Assembly: GCA_002367105.1 (NCBI GenBank)
Contig: DFCS01000049.1
Location: forward strand, 5,309 to 69,308
Direction of reading: 5' to 3'
Length of the DNA stretch: 64,000 nt
DNA from: Hungatella sp. UBA3048
GTDB lineage: Bacteria > Bacillota > Clostridia > Lachnospirales > Lachnospiraceae
Part shown: piece by piece, positions 44,618 to 53,948 of the stretch
Position numbering within the stretch: the first letter of the stretch is position 1
Layout: every line of letters begins with the position of its first letter
Translations under genes and position numbers: made by a program
The notes under the pieces: model-generated
Database searches by the model: none
The model's input: the letters and a program-made list of their open reading frames with translations, nothing else
What the model was told of the DNA's origin: nothing

Positions 44618-47033
44618 GATTTTCCATAAACCTCACTATTAACCCTCCTGCTGTGAGTACACGGTCCTTTTCATTAAATTCAGGCCGCAAGCTTTCCGCA
44701 TAAACCGCAAACTCATCCAGGGATTTAAAATCATGGCTGCTTCCGCATACGCAAAAGTATGCCATATCATCTCCATAGGTCCTGTATTCACAATCAAACA
44801 GCTGGTCATCAACAGGTTCCATCACGCCGCTGCACCAAAGAGCGGCAAATCCATTCTTCTGCCTGCCCAAAAGCCAATGATCCCGGATCATGACCTCCTG
44901 AAATTTGGGAGCCGGGAAATAGGCATGGGTAAAATGGATTGGATGATCCTTAGGTATGTGATAAACTGCTCCCAGAAGATTCCCTTTCTGAGCCAGAGCC
45001 GGCATCACTCCGTTTCCATACCAGAAGCCCGGCCTCATGGAACTGGAGTCACAGGTTCCTCCCGGATGGTTGGTGAACAGATCCGTCTCCTTATCCAGCG
45101 CAGCATACCACATGTGCTGCTGGTAACCGTATACTCCCGGTTCAAAGCAGGTGGTTCCGTGGAATCTTTCATTGAGAGACTTGGTATATTCACAGGTTGT
45201 AGGATCTGCATCCGGATCCAGAGTTAAATTTTTCCAGCGCTCAAAGCCCGGATCCAGTCTAGGGGACTGAACTGAGGTCATACAGTATTCCGGGGTCTTT
45301 TTCAGACAGATCAGGGCATTTCCCGTAGAATAGCTTTCATCTGCCGGTTCTTCCATAAGCTGTGTCAAACCGGCCGGCAGCCGGTATCTGCTGCTGGCAT
45401 AAAAGCCCAGCCAGCCTTCTCCAAAGGAATAAGGGACTTCTGGATTGATTAAATTCATCAGTGCCTGTGCCCCCTGTTCAAAGGGATGGACCACTTCCCG
45501 GTATACACGTCCCATGGGAGCGATAATAACCCCATCGCAGGTGTGGCGGCAGAGCATTTCTAAAAGGCGGTCCGTAATTTTTGCAGCACGTGCAGAGATC
45601 TCCGGCTCCGAATAATCAATGACATTTAACAGAGCGGCAAAGGTGACGCACATATAAACGGTGCTTAAGAATTCTTCAAAGCCGTGTTCTTCCACGTCCT
45701 CCAGCCAGCGCTCCACCTTGGCCTTTCCTGCTTTCGAAAGCTCCCTTCCGGTCATTTCCGCGCGAGGGAAGTAATCATCCGGATACATTTCCCCTGCATT
45801 CATGGCACAGGTATAGAACATCAGGGAATGATTCTCGCTCCAGAAGCACATGGCATCGGAGCCTTTCTGGTCCATCCAGTACCTCCAGTTAAGAAGTACC
45901 TCTTTTACCCGTTTTGCCATGCTTTCACCCACCGGATAATTCTTTAAATACCGGATCAGGCCGCACACCAGGAAGTCCGAGCAGTCATACCGGCTTTCGA
46001 TCTGGTCAAGGGTCTCGTAAAGCAGGTCATTATCCCTTCCATCTTCCATGCCAAGGGCTTTCCTTGCAAGGATGTTGGAAATGGAAAAGCCAAACTTGTC
46101 TCCTCTGGATAAGCTTTCCGCATTCCCAATCCTGCGGAAAATGGCACCCCTGTTTTCTTCAAAGTTCTTTCCATCTGAATACACCGGCTTCTGGGCCAGA
46201 ATGTTCTCTACCTTTCTGGTAAGAACGGCATGTTCCTTTCGGACGCTTACCAAAATCACTCCAGGCTTTTCTTCGTCTAAGACCACTTTATCCCTGCCGC
46301 TGATCTCCTGCCACTCCTTCCGGCTCTTAACCTGAGCAAAATCAGGGCTCTGGCTGTCATAAGCCAGCCAGGTTCCATGGGGGGCATTTCCTTCATAGGT
46401 CATAACAGAATCCCGTATACGGAGGGAACTAAGCCAGTTCTCCGTGCGGACCAGTTCATCGGTTTTTTCACTATCCGGAAGAACAACGGTAATATCAGAC
46501 GTATGATTAAGGATCTGGATTCCGAATAAGGTTCTGGTATCCCGGACGCCAAGGGTCTGAAGGCTGACGTAGATCTGGTTGATGCCTTTCTTTAACTGAA
46601 GCTCCATGGTCTCTTTCCGAATGGGTTTGTATACCGGCGGGTCCATATGGCACATAGGTTCCCCGTTGCACCAGACATCCACTGCGGCATAAGACCATAC
46701 AACAGCCTTTACCGTCAAATCCCTCTCAGCCAGAATTCCGGTAACTGCATCAAGCTCCACCTTCTGAAGGGTGGAATAAAAGGTGCTTTCATCTACAAAC
46801 CAGTTTCCATATTGGTAATAGTATCTCCATGGCATACCAAGCCGGCTGGTTTCTCCCAAAGCCACAGGCCCTTCCGGAAGGACCATGCTTTTGTCTGCCA
46901 CCAAGGATCTTAAATATTTCTCATAGCGCAGCTGGTTGTCATCGGTTTCATGATTGATAAAATCCGTTTCTCTTGGGCCGGATACCAGGTAATTGGTAAG
47001 AAAGCCCGATCTGTTTAAATGTAATTTTTCCAT
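44595..47033 (-). CDS. Large uncharacterised protein in sugar ABC operon, putative polysaccharide-active enzyme
   Basis: 812 aa, no signal peptide or membrane segment, so cytoplasmic. The first about 300 residues are beta-rich (jelly-roll-like, with VVWSYAAVDVWCNGEP). Residues about 330-570 are helical, with a CFWSENHSLMFYTCAMNAGEMYPDD block and repeated helix pairs as in alpha/alpha-toroid hydrolases and lyases. The C-terminal about 240 residues are beta-rich again. The layout resembles lyase or hydrolase enzymes, but I cannot name the family. It follows the MalG-type permease by 4 bp, so it should act on the imported oligosaccharide inside the cell. Confidence 0.7.
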   Translation of the reverse strand: MEKLHLNRSGFLTNYLVSGPRETDFINHETDDNQLRYEKYLRSLVADKSMVLPEGPVALGETSRLGMPWRYYYQYGNWFVDESTFYSTLQKVELDAVTGILAERDLTVKAVVWSYAAVDVWCNGEPMCHMDPPVYKPIRKETMELQLKKGINQIYVSLQTLGVRDTRTLFGIQILNHTSDITVVLPDSEKTDELVRTENWLSSLRIRDSVMTYEGNAPHGTWLAYDSQSPDFAQVKSRKEWQEISGRDKVVLDEEKPGVILVSVRKEHAVLTRKVENILAQKPVYSDGKNFEENRGAIFRRIGNAESLSRGDKFGFSISNILARKALGMEDGRDNDLLYETLDQIESRYDCSDFLVCGLIRYLKNYPVGESMAKRVKEVLLNWRYWMDQKGSDAMCFWSENHSLMFYTCAMNAGEMYPDDYFPRAEMTGRELSKAGKAKVERWLEDVEEHGFEEFLSTVYMCVTFAALLNVIDYSEPEISARAAKITDRLLEMLCRHTCDGVIIAPMGRVYREVVHPFEQGAQALMNLINPEVPYSFGEGWLGFYASSRYRLPAGLTQLMEEPADESYSTGNALICLKKTPEYCMTSVQSPRLDPGFERWKNLTLDPDADPTTCEYTKSLNERFHGTTCFEPGVYGYQQHMWYAALDKETDLFTNHPGGTCDSSSMRPGFWYGNGVMPALAQKGNLLGAVYHIPKDHPIHFTHAYFPAPKFQEVMIRDHWLLGRQKNGFAALWCSGVMEPVDDQLFDCEYRTYGDDMAYFCVCGSSHDFKSLDEFAVYAESLRPEFNEKDRVLTAGGLIVRFMENHDKTQYI

Positions 47034-47037
47034 CTTC

Positions 47038-47904
47038 TTATCCCTTTACCGCGCCAGCAGTCAACCCGCTCATGAAGTAGCGGCTGGTGCACATATAAAT
47101 GACTATGATCGGTATGATTGAAATTGTAGAGCCTGCAAACATCAGGTTCCATGCAGCCGTTCCGTCTCCGCTGTTCTTTAACATGACAACACCCACAGTC
47201 AGAGGGCGGAGCTTGTCGTTGGACATGGTGAACACCAGCGGCATGATGTATTCATTCCAGCCGGTACGGAACGAAAGGAGTCCAATGGTCGCAATGACCG
47301 GTTTTAAAAGTGGTAATATTATTTTATAATAAATCTGGAAAAAAGTACAGCCATCTAATTTGGCCGCCTCATCAAGTTCCTTGGATATGGTATTCATAAA
47401 TCCACGTACCAGGAAAATGTAGGTTGCCTGTCCCATACCAGTGGAAATCAGGATTATGCTCAGAAGTGAGGTGTTCATTTTCACCTTCACAGCAAGCTCA
47501 AACAAGGGCCTTAAGCTTACGCTTCCCACGTTGACAAACATAAAGGCCACAAAAATGCTGTACAATAATTCTTTTCCTTTGAATTTTTTTCTTGCGAACA
47601 CGTATCCGGCCATGGTCGTTGTCAGGATGGATAATACCATGACACCAAGACTTATCATAAGGCTGTTCACAGTATAGACCGCGAAATTGGCCTTTTCCCA
47701 GGCCTGCTTGTAGTTATCAAAGATAAATGTTTTAGGCAGAATGTCAGTGCCTCCTAAAAGCAGTTCATTGTTTGCCTTAAAAGATCCCAGTATAATGTAG
47801 ATAACCGGGTAAAGGGTGATCAGCGAAATAACCAGGAGAAGCAGGAACAGAAGGCTTCGCATTACTTTTGTCTTTTTTGAATATACGGTATGTGTCTTTT
47901 CCAT
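47038..47904 (-). CDS. Carbohydrate ABC transporter permease (MalG type)
   Basis: 288 aa from ATG 47904 behind AAGGAGG. Six membrane helices. EAA loop ELDEAAKLDGCTFFQIYYKIILPLLKPVIATI near residue 185. Forms the channel with the MalF-type protein. The start overlaps the end of the upstream permease region by a few bases. Confidence 0.95.
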   Translation of the reverse strand: MEKTHTVYSKKTKVMRSLLFLLLLVISLITLYPVIYIILGSFKANNELLLGGTDILPKTFIFDNYKQAWEKANFAVYTVNSLMISLGVMVLSILTTTMAGYVFARKKFKGKELLYSIFVAFMFVNVGSVSLRPLFELAVKVKMNTSLLSIILISTGMGQATYIFLVRGFMNTISKELDEAAKLDGCTFFQIYYKIILPLLKPVIATIGLLSFRTGWNEYIMPLVFTMSNDKLRPLTVGVVMLKNSGDGTAAWNLMFAGSTISIIPIIVIYMCTSRYFMSGLTAGAVKG

Positions 47905-47914
47905 ATCTGCCTCC

Positions 47915-48835
47915 TTAAACCACATCATCCAGTTTTCTTGCAAGGTACATGTAAACGGCTGTGATCACGCCGATAATAAGAGCCGCCATAATACTGAGTA
48001 CGGTTGCATAACCGATCTGGGGCGTTGTCTGTGAACCGAATATCAGCTTATAAATATAGGTGAACATTACCTCAGATCTGCTGTTTGGTCCTCCATTGGT
48101 AAGTACAAGGATCGATTCATAATCCTTTAGTGCCGTAGTAATAGCCAGCATTAAAATAACCTTTAACACAGGGCTCAGCATGGGCAGGGTGATATAAAAG
48201 AATGACTGTACCCCATTTGCCCCATCCATCTTGCAGCTTTCGTATATTTCTTCCGGAATGCTGGAAAGACCTGACATGAACAGAATCATATAGTTTCCGA
48301 AACCGCCCCATACCGCTACGATAATAATGGAAATCATAACGATGGAGGCGCTTCCCAGCCAGTCAATGGGGGAATGGATCATTCCGATTTTCTGCAGATA
48401 AGCATTCAATACGCCGTTGTATACGGCAAATATAAAGCCGAATATAAGGCTGTAAACGGCGGAGCTAATGACCGTAGGCATGAAATAAATCCCACGGAAG
48501 ATTCCGCTTCCCTTGATCTTCTGGTTCAGCAAAACAGCAAGAAGCAGGGATAAGGGTATGATGATGATCAACTTCATCACAGCATATTCAAAGGTATGAA
48601 GGACGCTGCGCCAGAAAACGGCATCCTGAAACATTCTGGTAAAGTTTTTAAATCCTATATAGTAAGCTGTAAATCCGTTGTAATCATAGAAAATATATCG
48701 GAAAAGCCAGCAGAAAGGATAGATGGATATCACCACCAGCAGAAACACTGCCGGAAGCAGCATGAAAACAGAAGCAAAATCCCCCCTGCTGCCTGCCTGT
48801 TTCAATCGCTCCGCAAAGCTTAATTTTTCTTTCAT
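47915..48835 (-). CDS. Carbohydrate ABC transporter permease (MalF type)
   Basis: 306 aa from ATG 48835, with AAAGGTGAT upstream. Six membrane helices. EAA loop EIYESCKMDGANGVQSFFYITLPMLSPVLKVI near residue 205. No ATPase gene is in the operon, so a shared MsmX/UgpC-type ATPase encoded elsewhere is expected, as is usual for this transporter class in Firmicutes. Confidence 0.95.
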   Translation of the reverse strand: MKEKLSFAERLKQAGSRGDFASVFMLLPAVFLLVVISIYPFCWLFRYIFYDYNGFTAYYIGFKNFTRMFQDAVFWRSVLHTFEYAVMKLIIIIPLSLLLAVLLNQKIKGSGIFRGIYFMPTVISSAVYSLIFGFIFAVYNGVLNAYLQKIGMIHSPIDWLGSASIVMISIIIVAVWGGFGNYMILFMSGLSSIPEEIYESCKMDGANGVQSFFYITLPMLSPVLKVILMLAITTALKDYESILVLTNGGPNSRSEVMFTYIYKLIFGSQTTPQIGYATVLSIMAALIIGVITAVYMYLARKLDDVV

Positions 48836-48860
48836 GAGTCGTATCACCTTTCTTTAAAAC

Positions 48861-48895
48861 AGGGGCTGCTTTTAGTTTATCTAAAAACAGCCCCT
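48861..48895 (-). promoter_or_regulatory. Hairpin between solute-binding protein and permease genes
   Basis: AGGGGCTG(C/T)TTTTAG pairs with CTAAAAACAGCCCCT around a short loop, about 13 bp after the SBP stop. Such hairpins usually keep SBP mRNA more abundant than the downstream permease message. Confidence 0.7.
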
Positions 48896-48908
48896 CTGCT
48901 CTCTGCAC

Positions 48909-50336
48909 TTATTTGTCTAAGTACTCAATAGTTCCTGCATTTGGATGCATCGGGTCAAAGTCCTTGATGATAAGTCTCTTAATCTTGCCCATGCTTACAT
49001 CATTGTCAAGCGCCTCGTTGTATCTCTTGTTTAAATCTTTGATCGCATCGTCAGCACTGACATTGCCTAAGATCGCATTCCAAAGAGTTGCAACATAATC
49101 ATCACCCTGGATAGCGACAGCCGGTACTGCCGGATACACGCTTTCGTAGTCCTGCAATTTGAAATCTGCCAGTCTGCCGGTCTTAGAGGAATCGATCGCA
49201 CTGCTCATATAGCTGGAGATCGGAAGGCAATAGCCGCCTTCTAAGTAGCCTTTTAAGAAATCTTCGCTGGAAAAGAACTTAATAACTTCCCATGCAGCGT
49301 CTTTGTTCTTGGAAGAAGAAAGCATCATGTACCCCTTCTGAGGCTGAATGGTTAAAGCGCCCTTTACTTCTCCATCAAGAGTCGGAACAGTGGATACTCC
49401 CCAATCAAATTTAGTAACCGGGAACTGGTCGGTAAACACGCCTGCTTCCTGAGATGCATTGCCCCAGAGAGCAAATGCACCCTCTGCAAACTGTGCTCTC
49501 ATGGCGTCTACGCCCTGGGATACGGATCCTGGAAGAACGCTGTTATCTTTAAAGAACTGGTTGGTCTTTTCGATCACCGGTTTATAACCGTCAAAATTGA
49601 ACGCACCATTCTTATAATCATAACGGTAGATACCGCTTGTCTCACAGGTACCTTCAATCCATCTGATGAAGGGGACGCTTGAGGTAAAGGAAACACCGTA
49701 GTTTTTCCCACCGCCGTTTTCCGTTACCTTCTTAGCCAGATCAATGACACCATCTAAGGTATCCGGGAATTCCGTAACGCCTGCTGCTTCCACCAAAGCC
49801 TTGTTGTACTCCATTCTTACACCGCTTCTCATGCCTGTTGGAATCCAGTATACGTTGCCGTCAATCATGTCGATTCCTTCATACTGAAGTTTGCTGGCCT
49901 CGGTCACCTTCTCATAATCAGCATCTGTAATTCTATCATTTAAGGGCTCCAGGATTTTTGCATCTGCAAAGGTCTTTAAATCAAAACCGCTCTGGCCTGC
50001 ACTGATCCCTGCAATATCAGGTGCCGTGCCGGAGGAATATGCCATGGAAAGCATATTTGCGTAATCATCTGTTACCACAGTCATCTCGATCTTGATGCCC
50101 TTGTCATTGGTCTCATTGAATTCGTTGATCTTCTGATCTACGTATTCGGAGTCATGGCGGTCATTGGTCCAGACCTTAATCACGGTTTCCCCTGCTGAAG
50201 CAGCTTTTGTGCCCTCCCCTTCTGCCTGATTCTGCGCTGAAGTTGTGCCGGCCGTACCTCCTCCGCCGGAACAACCGGTCAGTGCTGCAGCAGCCAGAAC
50301 ACCTGCCATCATAAAACTCAAAGCTCTTTTTTTCAT
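48909..50336 (-). CDS. Carbohydrate ABC transporter solute-binding lipoprotein (family 1)
   Basis: 475 aa from ATG 50336 behind GGAAAGGAG. Lipobox ALTGCSG (Cys about residue 21). SBP_bac_1 domain with INEFNETNDKGIKIEMTVVTDDYANML, GTAPDIAGI, and the late DAAWEVIKFFSSEDFLKGYLEGG. Binds an oligosaccharide outside the cell. Own promoter region upstream, after the terminator of yesN-yesM-like genes. Confidence 0.95.
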   Translation of the reverse strand: MKKRALSFMMAGVLAAAALTGCSGGGGTAGTTSAQNQAEGEGTKAASAGETVIKVWTNDRHDSEYVDQKINEFNETNDKGIKIEMTVVTDDYANMLSMAYSSGTAPDIAGISAGQSGFDLKTFADAKILEPLNDRITDADYEKVTEASKLQYEGIDMIDGNVYWIPTGMRSGVRMEYNKALVEAAGVTEFPDTLDGVIDLAKKVTENGGGKNYGVSFTSSVPFIRWIEGTCETSGIYRYDYKNGAFNFDGYKPVIEKTNQFFKDNSVLPGSVSQGVDAMRAQFAEGAFALWGNASQEAGVFTDQFPVTKFDWGVSTVPTLDGEVKGALTIQPQKGYMMLSSSKNKDAAWEVIKFFSSEDFLKGYLEGGYCLPISSYMSSAIDSSKTGRLADFKLQDYESVYPAVPAVAIQGDDYVATLWNAILGNVSADDAIKDLNKRYNEALDNDVSMGKIKRLIIKDFDPMHPNAGTIEYLDK

Positions 50337-50479
50337 AACTTTCTCCTTTCCAAACTTATTATAACGTATTTGCCTTGATGCTACTATTTTAACCATTTCA
50401 GCTTTATTATGACATGGCATTTTCCATGATTCATGTAACACTTTTAAACATTGTACCGCTGCAAACAGCCAAATGATAA
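50337..50479 (-). promoter_or_regulatory. Promoter region of the sugar ABC operon
   Basis: TATAAT at 50363-50358 (reverse strand), 21 bp before the start codon. The -35 is weak, which fits activation by the AraC-type response regulator encoded next door (inference). Confidence 0.5.
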
Positions 50480-50525
50480 TAAAAGGAGGTATCCCGCAGG
50501 CCCTTAACCGGCATTGGGGATACCT
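50480..50525 (-). terminator. Terminator after the histidine kinase gene
   Basis: AGGTATCCC/GGGATACCT perfect 9-bp stem (50517-50525 with 50487-50495) followed on the reverse strand by CCTTTTATTAT. Confidence 0.7.
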
Positions 50526-50537
50526 CACTTTTGCTTC

Positions 50538-52343
50538 TTATTTTCCGGGAATGCGGATCACCACACTATTCCTGTAATATGGAATGGTCTGAAAATCCAT
50601 CTCCGCTTCTCCGTAATAGATTTTTAATCTTGTATAAACATTATGAAGCCCGATATGATGGCCGCCTTCCGGTTCATTCCGGTAAATGGTGTCACGGGCT
50701 TTATCTATATCAATGCCGCAGCCATTATCAGTGACTTCAATGTAAATCCAGTCCTCTTTCCGGTAAAAATGAACATCAATGGAAGGAATGCACACCGCCT
50801 CCCCCCACTTCTCATCCCGAAAGCCATGCTTAATGGAGTTTTCCACAAGGGGCTGTAAGATCAATTTGAGAATCCGGTACTCATTAAGCTCCTCCTCCAC
50901 ATAGGACTGGAAGGAAATAGACTTATTAGTCCTGTGGTTCATGATATTGATGTAAGCTTCCACATGGGCGATTTCATTTCTGACCATGATAAGCTCATCC
51001 CCATAGTTCAGACCAATCCGCATAAAGGTCCCAAGGTTATTGATCATGGACGATGCCACCAGAGTGTGGTTGTTCAGCACTTCAAGGTTGATGCCTTCCA
51101 GTGTATTGTAAAGCAGATGAGGATTAATCTGTTCTGCCAGAAGCTGTATCTCCAGCTGGTATTTCTCATGCTCATCCTCCTTGATCTGGCTGATTTGGGA
51201 CTGAATAGTACTGTGCATGGAATTGACCGCTGCATTCAATTGTCCAATTTCATCATCGTATTTTGTTTCATAAGGCTCATCATATTGATTCTCCTTGATC
51301 TGCCGGATGCTTTCCATAAGCCGCTCCAGAGGCGAGGTGATAAACTTAGACAAAAGAGCGGAAAATGCCACGGAAAATATCAGACCGGCGCCGCCCATTA
51401 AGACGATGAATTGATTCATGGCAGCGATCTTCCTGTTTAAAGATTCTTTCGAAAGAACGCTGATCAGCTGAAGGTCCGAAAAAGGAAGCATCTGGGAATA
51501 AACCACATTGTCCGTCAAATCCGCGATCTGGCGGATCTGGGTGTCCTTATTATTTTCCTTTACTCCCCGGATAAAATCCTGGCTTTCTAATACCATTCTC
51601 ATGGACTGGGGATTTTTAAGGCTGATGTTATTCCCCCTGGAATCCACCACAAAATAAGAGCGTTCAAAATAATTGGCATTGGATAAGGACAGCCTGCTTT
51701 GAAATTTCTGCAGATTTAACAAGACTACCAGTCTGGTGGCTACTTCTTCTCCCTTTGTGGTGATCACCACATTATCACCGGGAATCAGCGTTGATAAGGG
51801 AATCACAATGGGAATCACGTCCTGCTGCTGCAAAAAAGGGCTCTGGCAGTTAGGAAGCCAGGTGATTTCATCAATGGTTCCATAATCAGCCAGGAAATCG
51901 GATAAGTTTTTCTCCGGTCTCACCCCATAAGCATATACCGTATTGCAGGTTCCATCCTTATTGACCATAAACACAGACTCAATCATGCTGTTGCTGCTTA
52001 TCAGGTTGATGAGCTGGACCTGAACCCCTTCCTGGTTTAAATAGTTGTTCTCATCCCGGCCGCTTACAACCACCCTTTGTATGGCAGGGGTGGAAGCAAA
52101 GCTGATAACATTGGTAAGCAAGGTATCATACATGTTATTTAAGGATTCCGAAATCACATTCATGGTATCCTGCATCTGCATTTCCACTTCTTCATAATAG
52201 AGCTTGTTAAAATAACCTCTTGCAAAAATGCAAATAAAAATAGTAAGCATAATGTCAATGCTGAACATGCAAATCCGGATTTTGGAAGCGATCTTCCTGT
52301 CTCCAATGAATTTAAAAACCGTTTCTTTTAACCGTTTTATCAT
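50538..52343 (-). CDS. Sensor histidine kinase (YesM family)
   Basis: 601 aa. Two membrane helices (about 20-45 and 295-320) enclose an extracytoplasmic Cache-like sensor. A HAMP linker follows, then the His_kinase block EQINPHLLYNTLEGINLEV (phospho-His, about 395), with L replacing the usual F in NPHFLYN. The ATPase domain has VENSIKHGF, DNGCGID and GHHIGLHNVYTRL. Partner of the AraC-type response regulator 15 bp upstream, sensing an extracellular carbohydrate signal. Confidence 0.95.
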   Translation of the reverse strand: MIKRLKETVFKFIGDRKIASKIRICMFSIDIMLTIFICIFARGYFNKLYYEEVEMQMQDTMNVISESLNNMYDTLLTNVISFASTPAIQRVVVSGRDENNYLNQEGVQVQLINLISSNSMIESVFMVNKDGTCNTVYAYGVRPEKNLSDFLADYGTIDEITWLPNCQSPFLQQQDVIPIVIPLSTLIPGDNVVITTKGEEVATRLVVLLNLQKFQSRLSLSNANYFERSYFVVDSRGNNISLKNPQSMRMVLESQDFIRGVKENNKDTQIRQIADLTDNVVYSQMLPFSDLQLISVLSKESLNRKIAAMNQFIVLMGGAGLIFSVAFSALLSKFITSPLERLMESIRQIKENQYDEPYETKYDDEIGQLNAAVNSMHSTIQSQISQIKEDEHEKYQLEIQLLAEQINPHLLYNTLEGINLEVLNNHTLVASSMINNLGTFMRIGLNYGDELIMVRNEIAHVEAYINIMNHRTNKSISFQSYVEEELNEYRILKLILQPLVENSIKHGFRDEKWGEAVCIPSIDVHFYRKEDWIYIEVTDNGCGIDIDKARDTIYRNEPEGGHHIGLHNVYTRLKIYYGEAEMDFQTIPYYRNSVVIRIPGK

Positions 52344-52358
52344 ATCTGCCTTTCCAAA

Positions 52359-53948
52359 TTACGGTGTTTTTCCGCTGTTTCTGTTGTAATCAGAGGGAGA
52401 GACACCCGTGTTCTGTTTGAAAACCCGGTAGAAGGAGCGGTAATCGTCGTAGCCGGCTGCTGCGGCCACTTCCGCCACCGGCATATCCGGCCTCCGCTCC
52501 ATCAGTCCCTTGGCATGATCCATTTTGATCCGGATCACATAATCCCTGAAATTGATTCCCGTCTTTAATTTAAAATAGCTGGTAAAATAAACATCACTGA
52601 GATTTACGTGCCTAGCCACGTCCTTAGCCAGAATCTTTTCTCCCATATGGGACTTGATATAATACTCCGCCGCCTGTATGATCTGGTTCTTCGGCCCGCC
52701 CTCTCCGGCTCCCCGCTTTCCTGCACACGCTTTAAGAAAATCCTCCATATAGGCCTTCAGTTCTTCAAAGGTACGTATGGTATTAATGGGGAGGATGACT
52801 TCCGCCTGGGAAAATTCTTTTCCGCTTCCCAGTTCCTTCTGAATATCCGTGATCAGATAAATACACATACCGCGGATATAATTAGGCGGAGGCATCGGCA
52901 CATAAAGAAGCTGGGAAAAATATTCCCGGCAAAACTCCCGTATTTGCTCCGTCCGGTTCATGGCAATCGAATACATCAGATTATTATAATCCATCTGGTT
53001 TGCCGCTGCAGGCGGCGGCGCAGTGCACAGGATGCTTTCATCAAAGATCTTATGATCCGTCTCATAAAAGCTGTAGGACAGACACATAAGGGCTGTTTTA
53101 TAGGAATTGGAGCAGTCCGTAAGCGAGGCTCCTTCCTTACCGATTCCGATCATTAAATCCATAGTCGAATCCCGGTTTACCCGTTTTAAGCACCGGACCG
53201 CAAGGTAACGGTAATTCACAGGCAACGATCCCGGCTGCATGGTATGGATGATCGTCAAAAGCTCGCCGGAGCCTGAGATAAGAAATTCATATCTGGTTTC
53301 CTGAAGCTCTTCGCTCACAATATCCATCAGATAATTGATCTGCAGAAACTCATCCTCTTGTTCCCCGTCCTCTTTCCCCTGAATGGAAAAAACCATGACC
53401 CGGAAAGGGCTGTCATTTAACTTAAGTTCCAGCCGCGCGATTTCATCCTTTATCTCATCATAGGAATAAAACTCATTCTTTAACAGTCTCTTTAAGAATT
53501 TTTCTTTTGGCTCTGACTTGACATTTAAATAGGCAGAATAAGAATGGATATGATTGGACTGGAGGATCTCCTCTTTCTGCTGTCTGATCTCCGTCACCAG
53601 TTCATCAATCTTAATGGGCTTTAGAAAATAATTCTTAGCCCCCAGCTGAATTGCCTTCTGCGCATATTTAAAATCCCCATAACCGCTTAAAATAATAAAA
53701 TTGGTCTGCAGCTTTTCATTTTTTACCCGTTCCATCAGCTGCAGCCCATCCATGCCCGGCATACGGATATCGGTAATGACAATGTCAGGACTGCAGGACT
53801 TAATAATCTCATAAGCCTCCCTGCCATCCTCTGCAGTGCCCACGATGGTAATGCCAAACTGGTCCCAGGGTACAACCGTAGACAGACCATTGCGGATTGC
53901 CGCTTCATCGTCCGCAATCAACAGGGTTATATTTTTATTTGCATCCAT
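52359..53948 (-). CDS. Response regulator, AraC-type DNA-binding (YesN family)
   Basis: 529 aa. Receiver domain 1-120 (LLIADDEAAIRNG, phospho-Asp in DIVITDIRMPGMDG, LKPIK). A long helical middle, then a double AraC HTH (about 430-525: ILAKDVARHVNLSDVYFTSYFKLKTGINFRDYV, VAAAAGYDDYRSFYRVFKQNTGVSPSDYN). ATG 53948 overlaps the stop of the retron RT (TAATG), with GGGAGG upstream inside the RT gene. Should activate the sugar ABC operon. Confidence 0.94.
   Translation of the reverse strand: MDANKNITLLIADDEAAIRNGLSTVVPWDQFGITIVGTAEDGREAYEIIKSCSPDIVITDIRMPGMDGLQLMERVKNEKLQTNFIILSGYGDFKYAQKAIQLGAKNYFLKPIKIDELVTEIRQQKEEILQSNHIHSYSAYLNVKSEPKEKFLKRLLKNEFYSYDEIKDEIARLELKLNDSPFRVMVFSIQGKEDGEQEDEFLQINYLMDIVSEELQETRYEFLISGSGELLTIIHTMQPGSLPVNYRYLAVRCLKRVNRDSTMDLMIGIGKEGASLTDCSNSYKTALMCLSYSFYETDHKIFDESILCTAPPPAAANQMDYNNLMYSIAMNRTEQIREFCREYFSQLLYVPMPPPNYIRGMCIYLITDIQKELGSGKEFSQAEVILPINTIRTFEELKAYMEDFLKACAGKRGAGEGGPKNQIIQAAEYYIKSHMGEKILAKDVARHVNLSDVYFTSYFKLKTGINFRDYVIRIKMDHAKGLMERRPDMPVAEVAAAAGYDDYRSFYRVFKQNTGVSPSDYNRNSGKTP

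Noticed and set aside
48909..50528. Longer solute-binding protein start
   Set aside because: The lipoprotein signal and GGAAAGGAG place the start at 50336. The upstream part covers the promoter.
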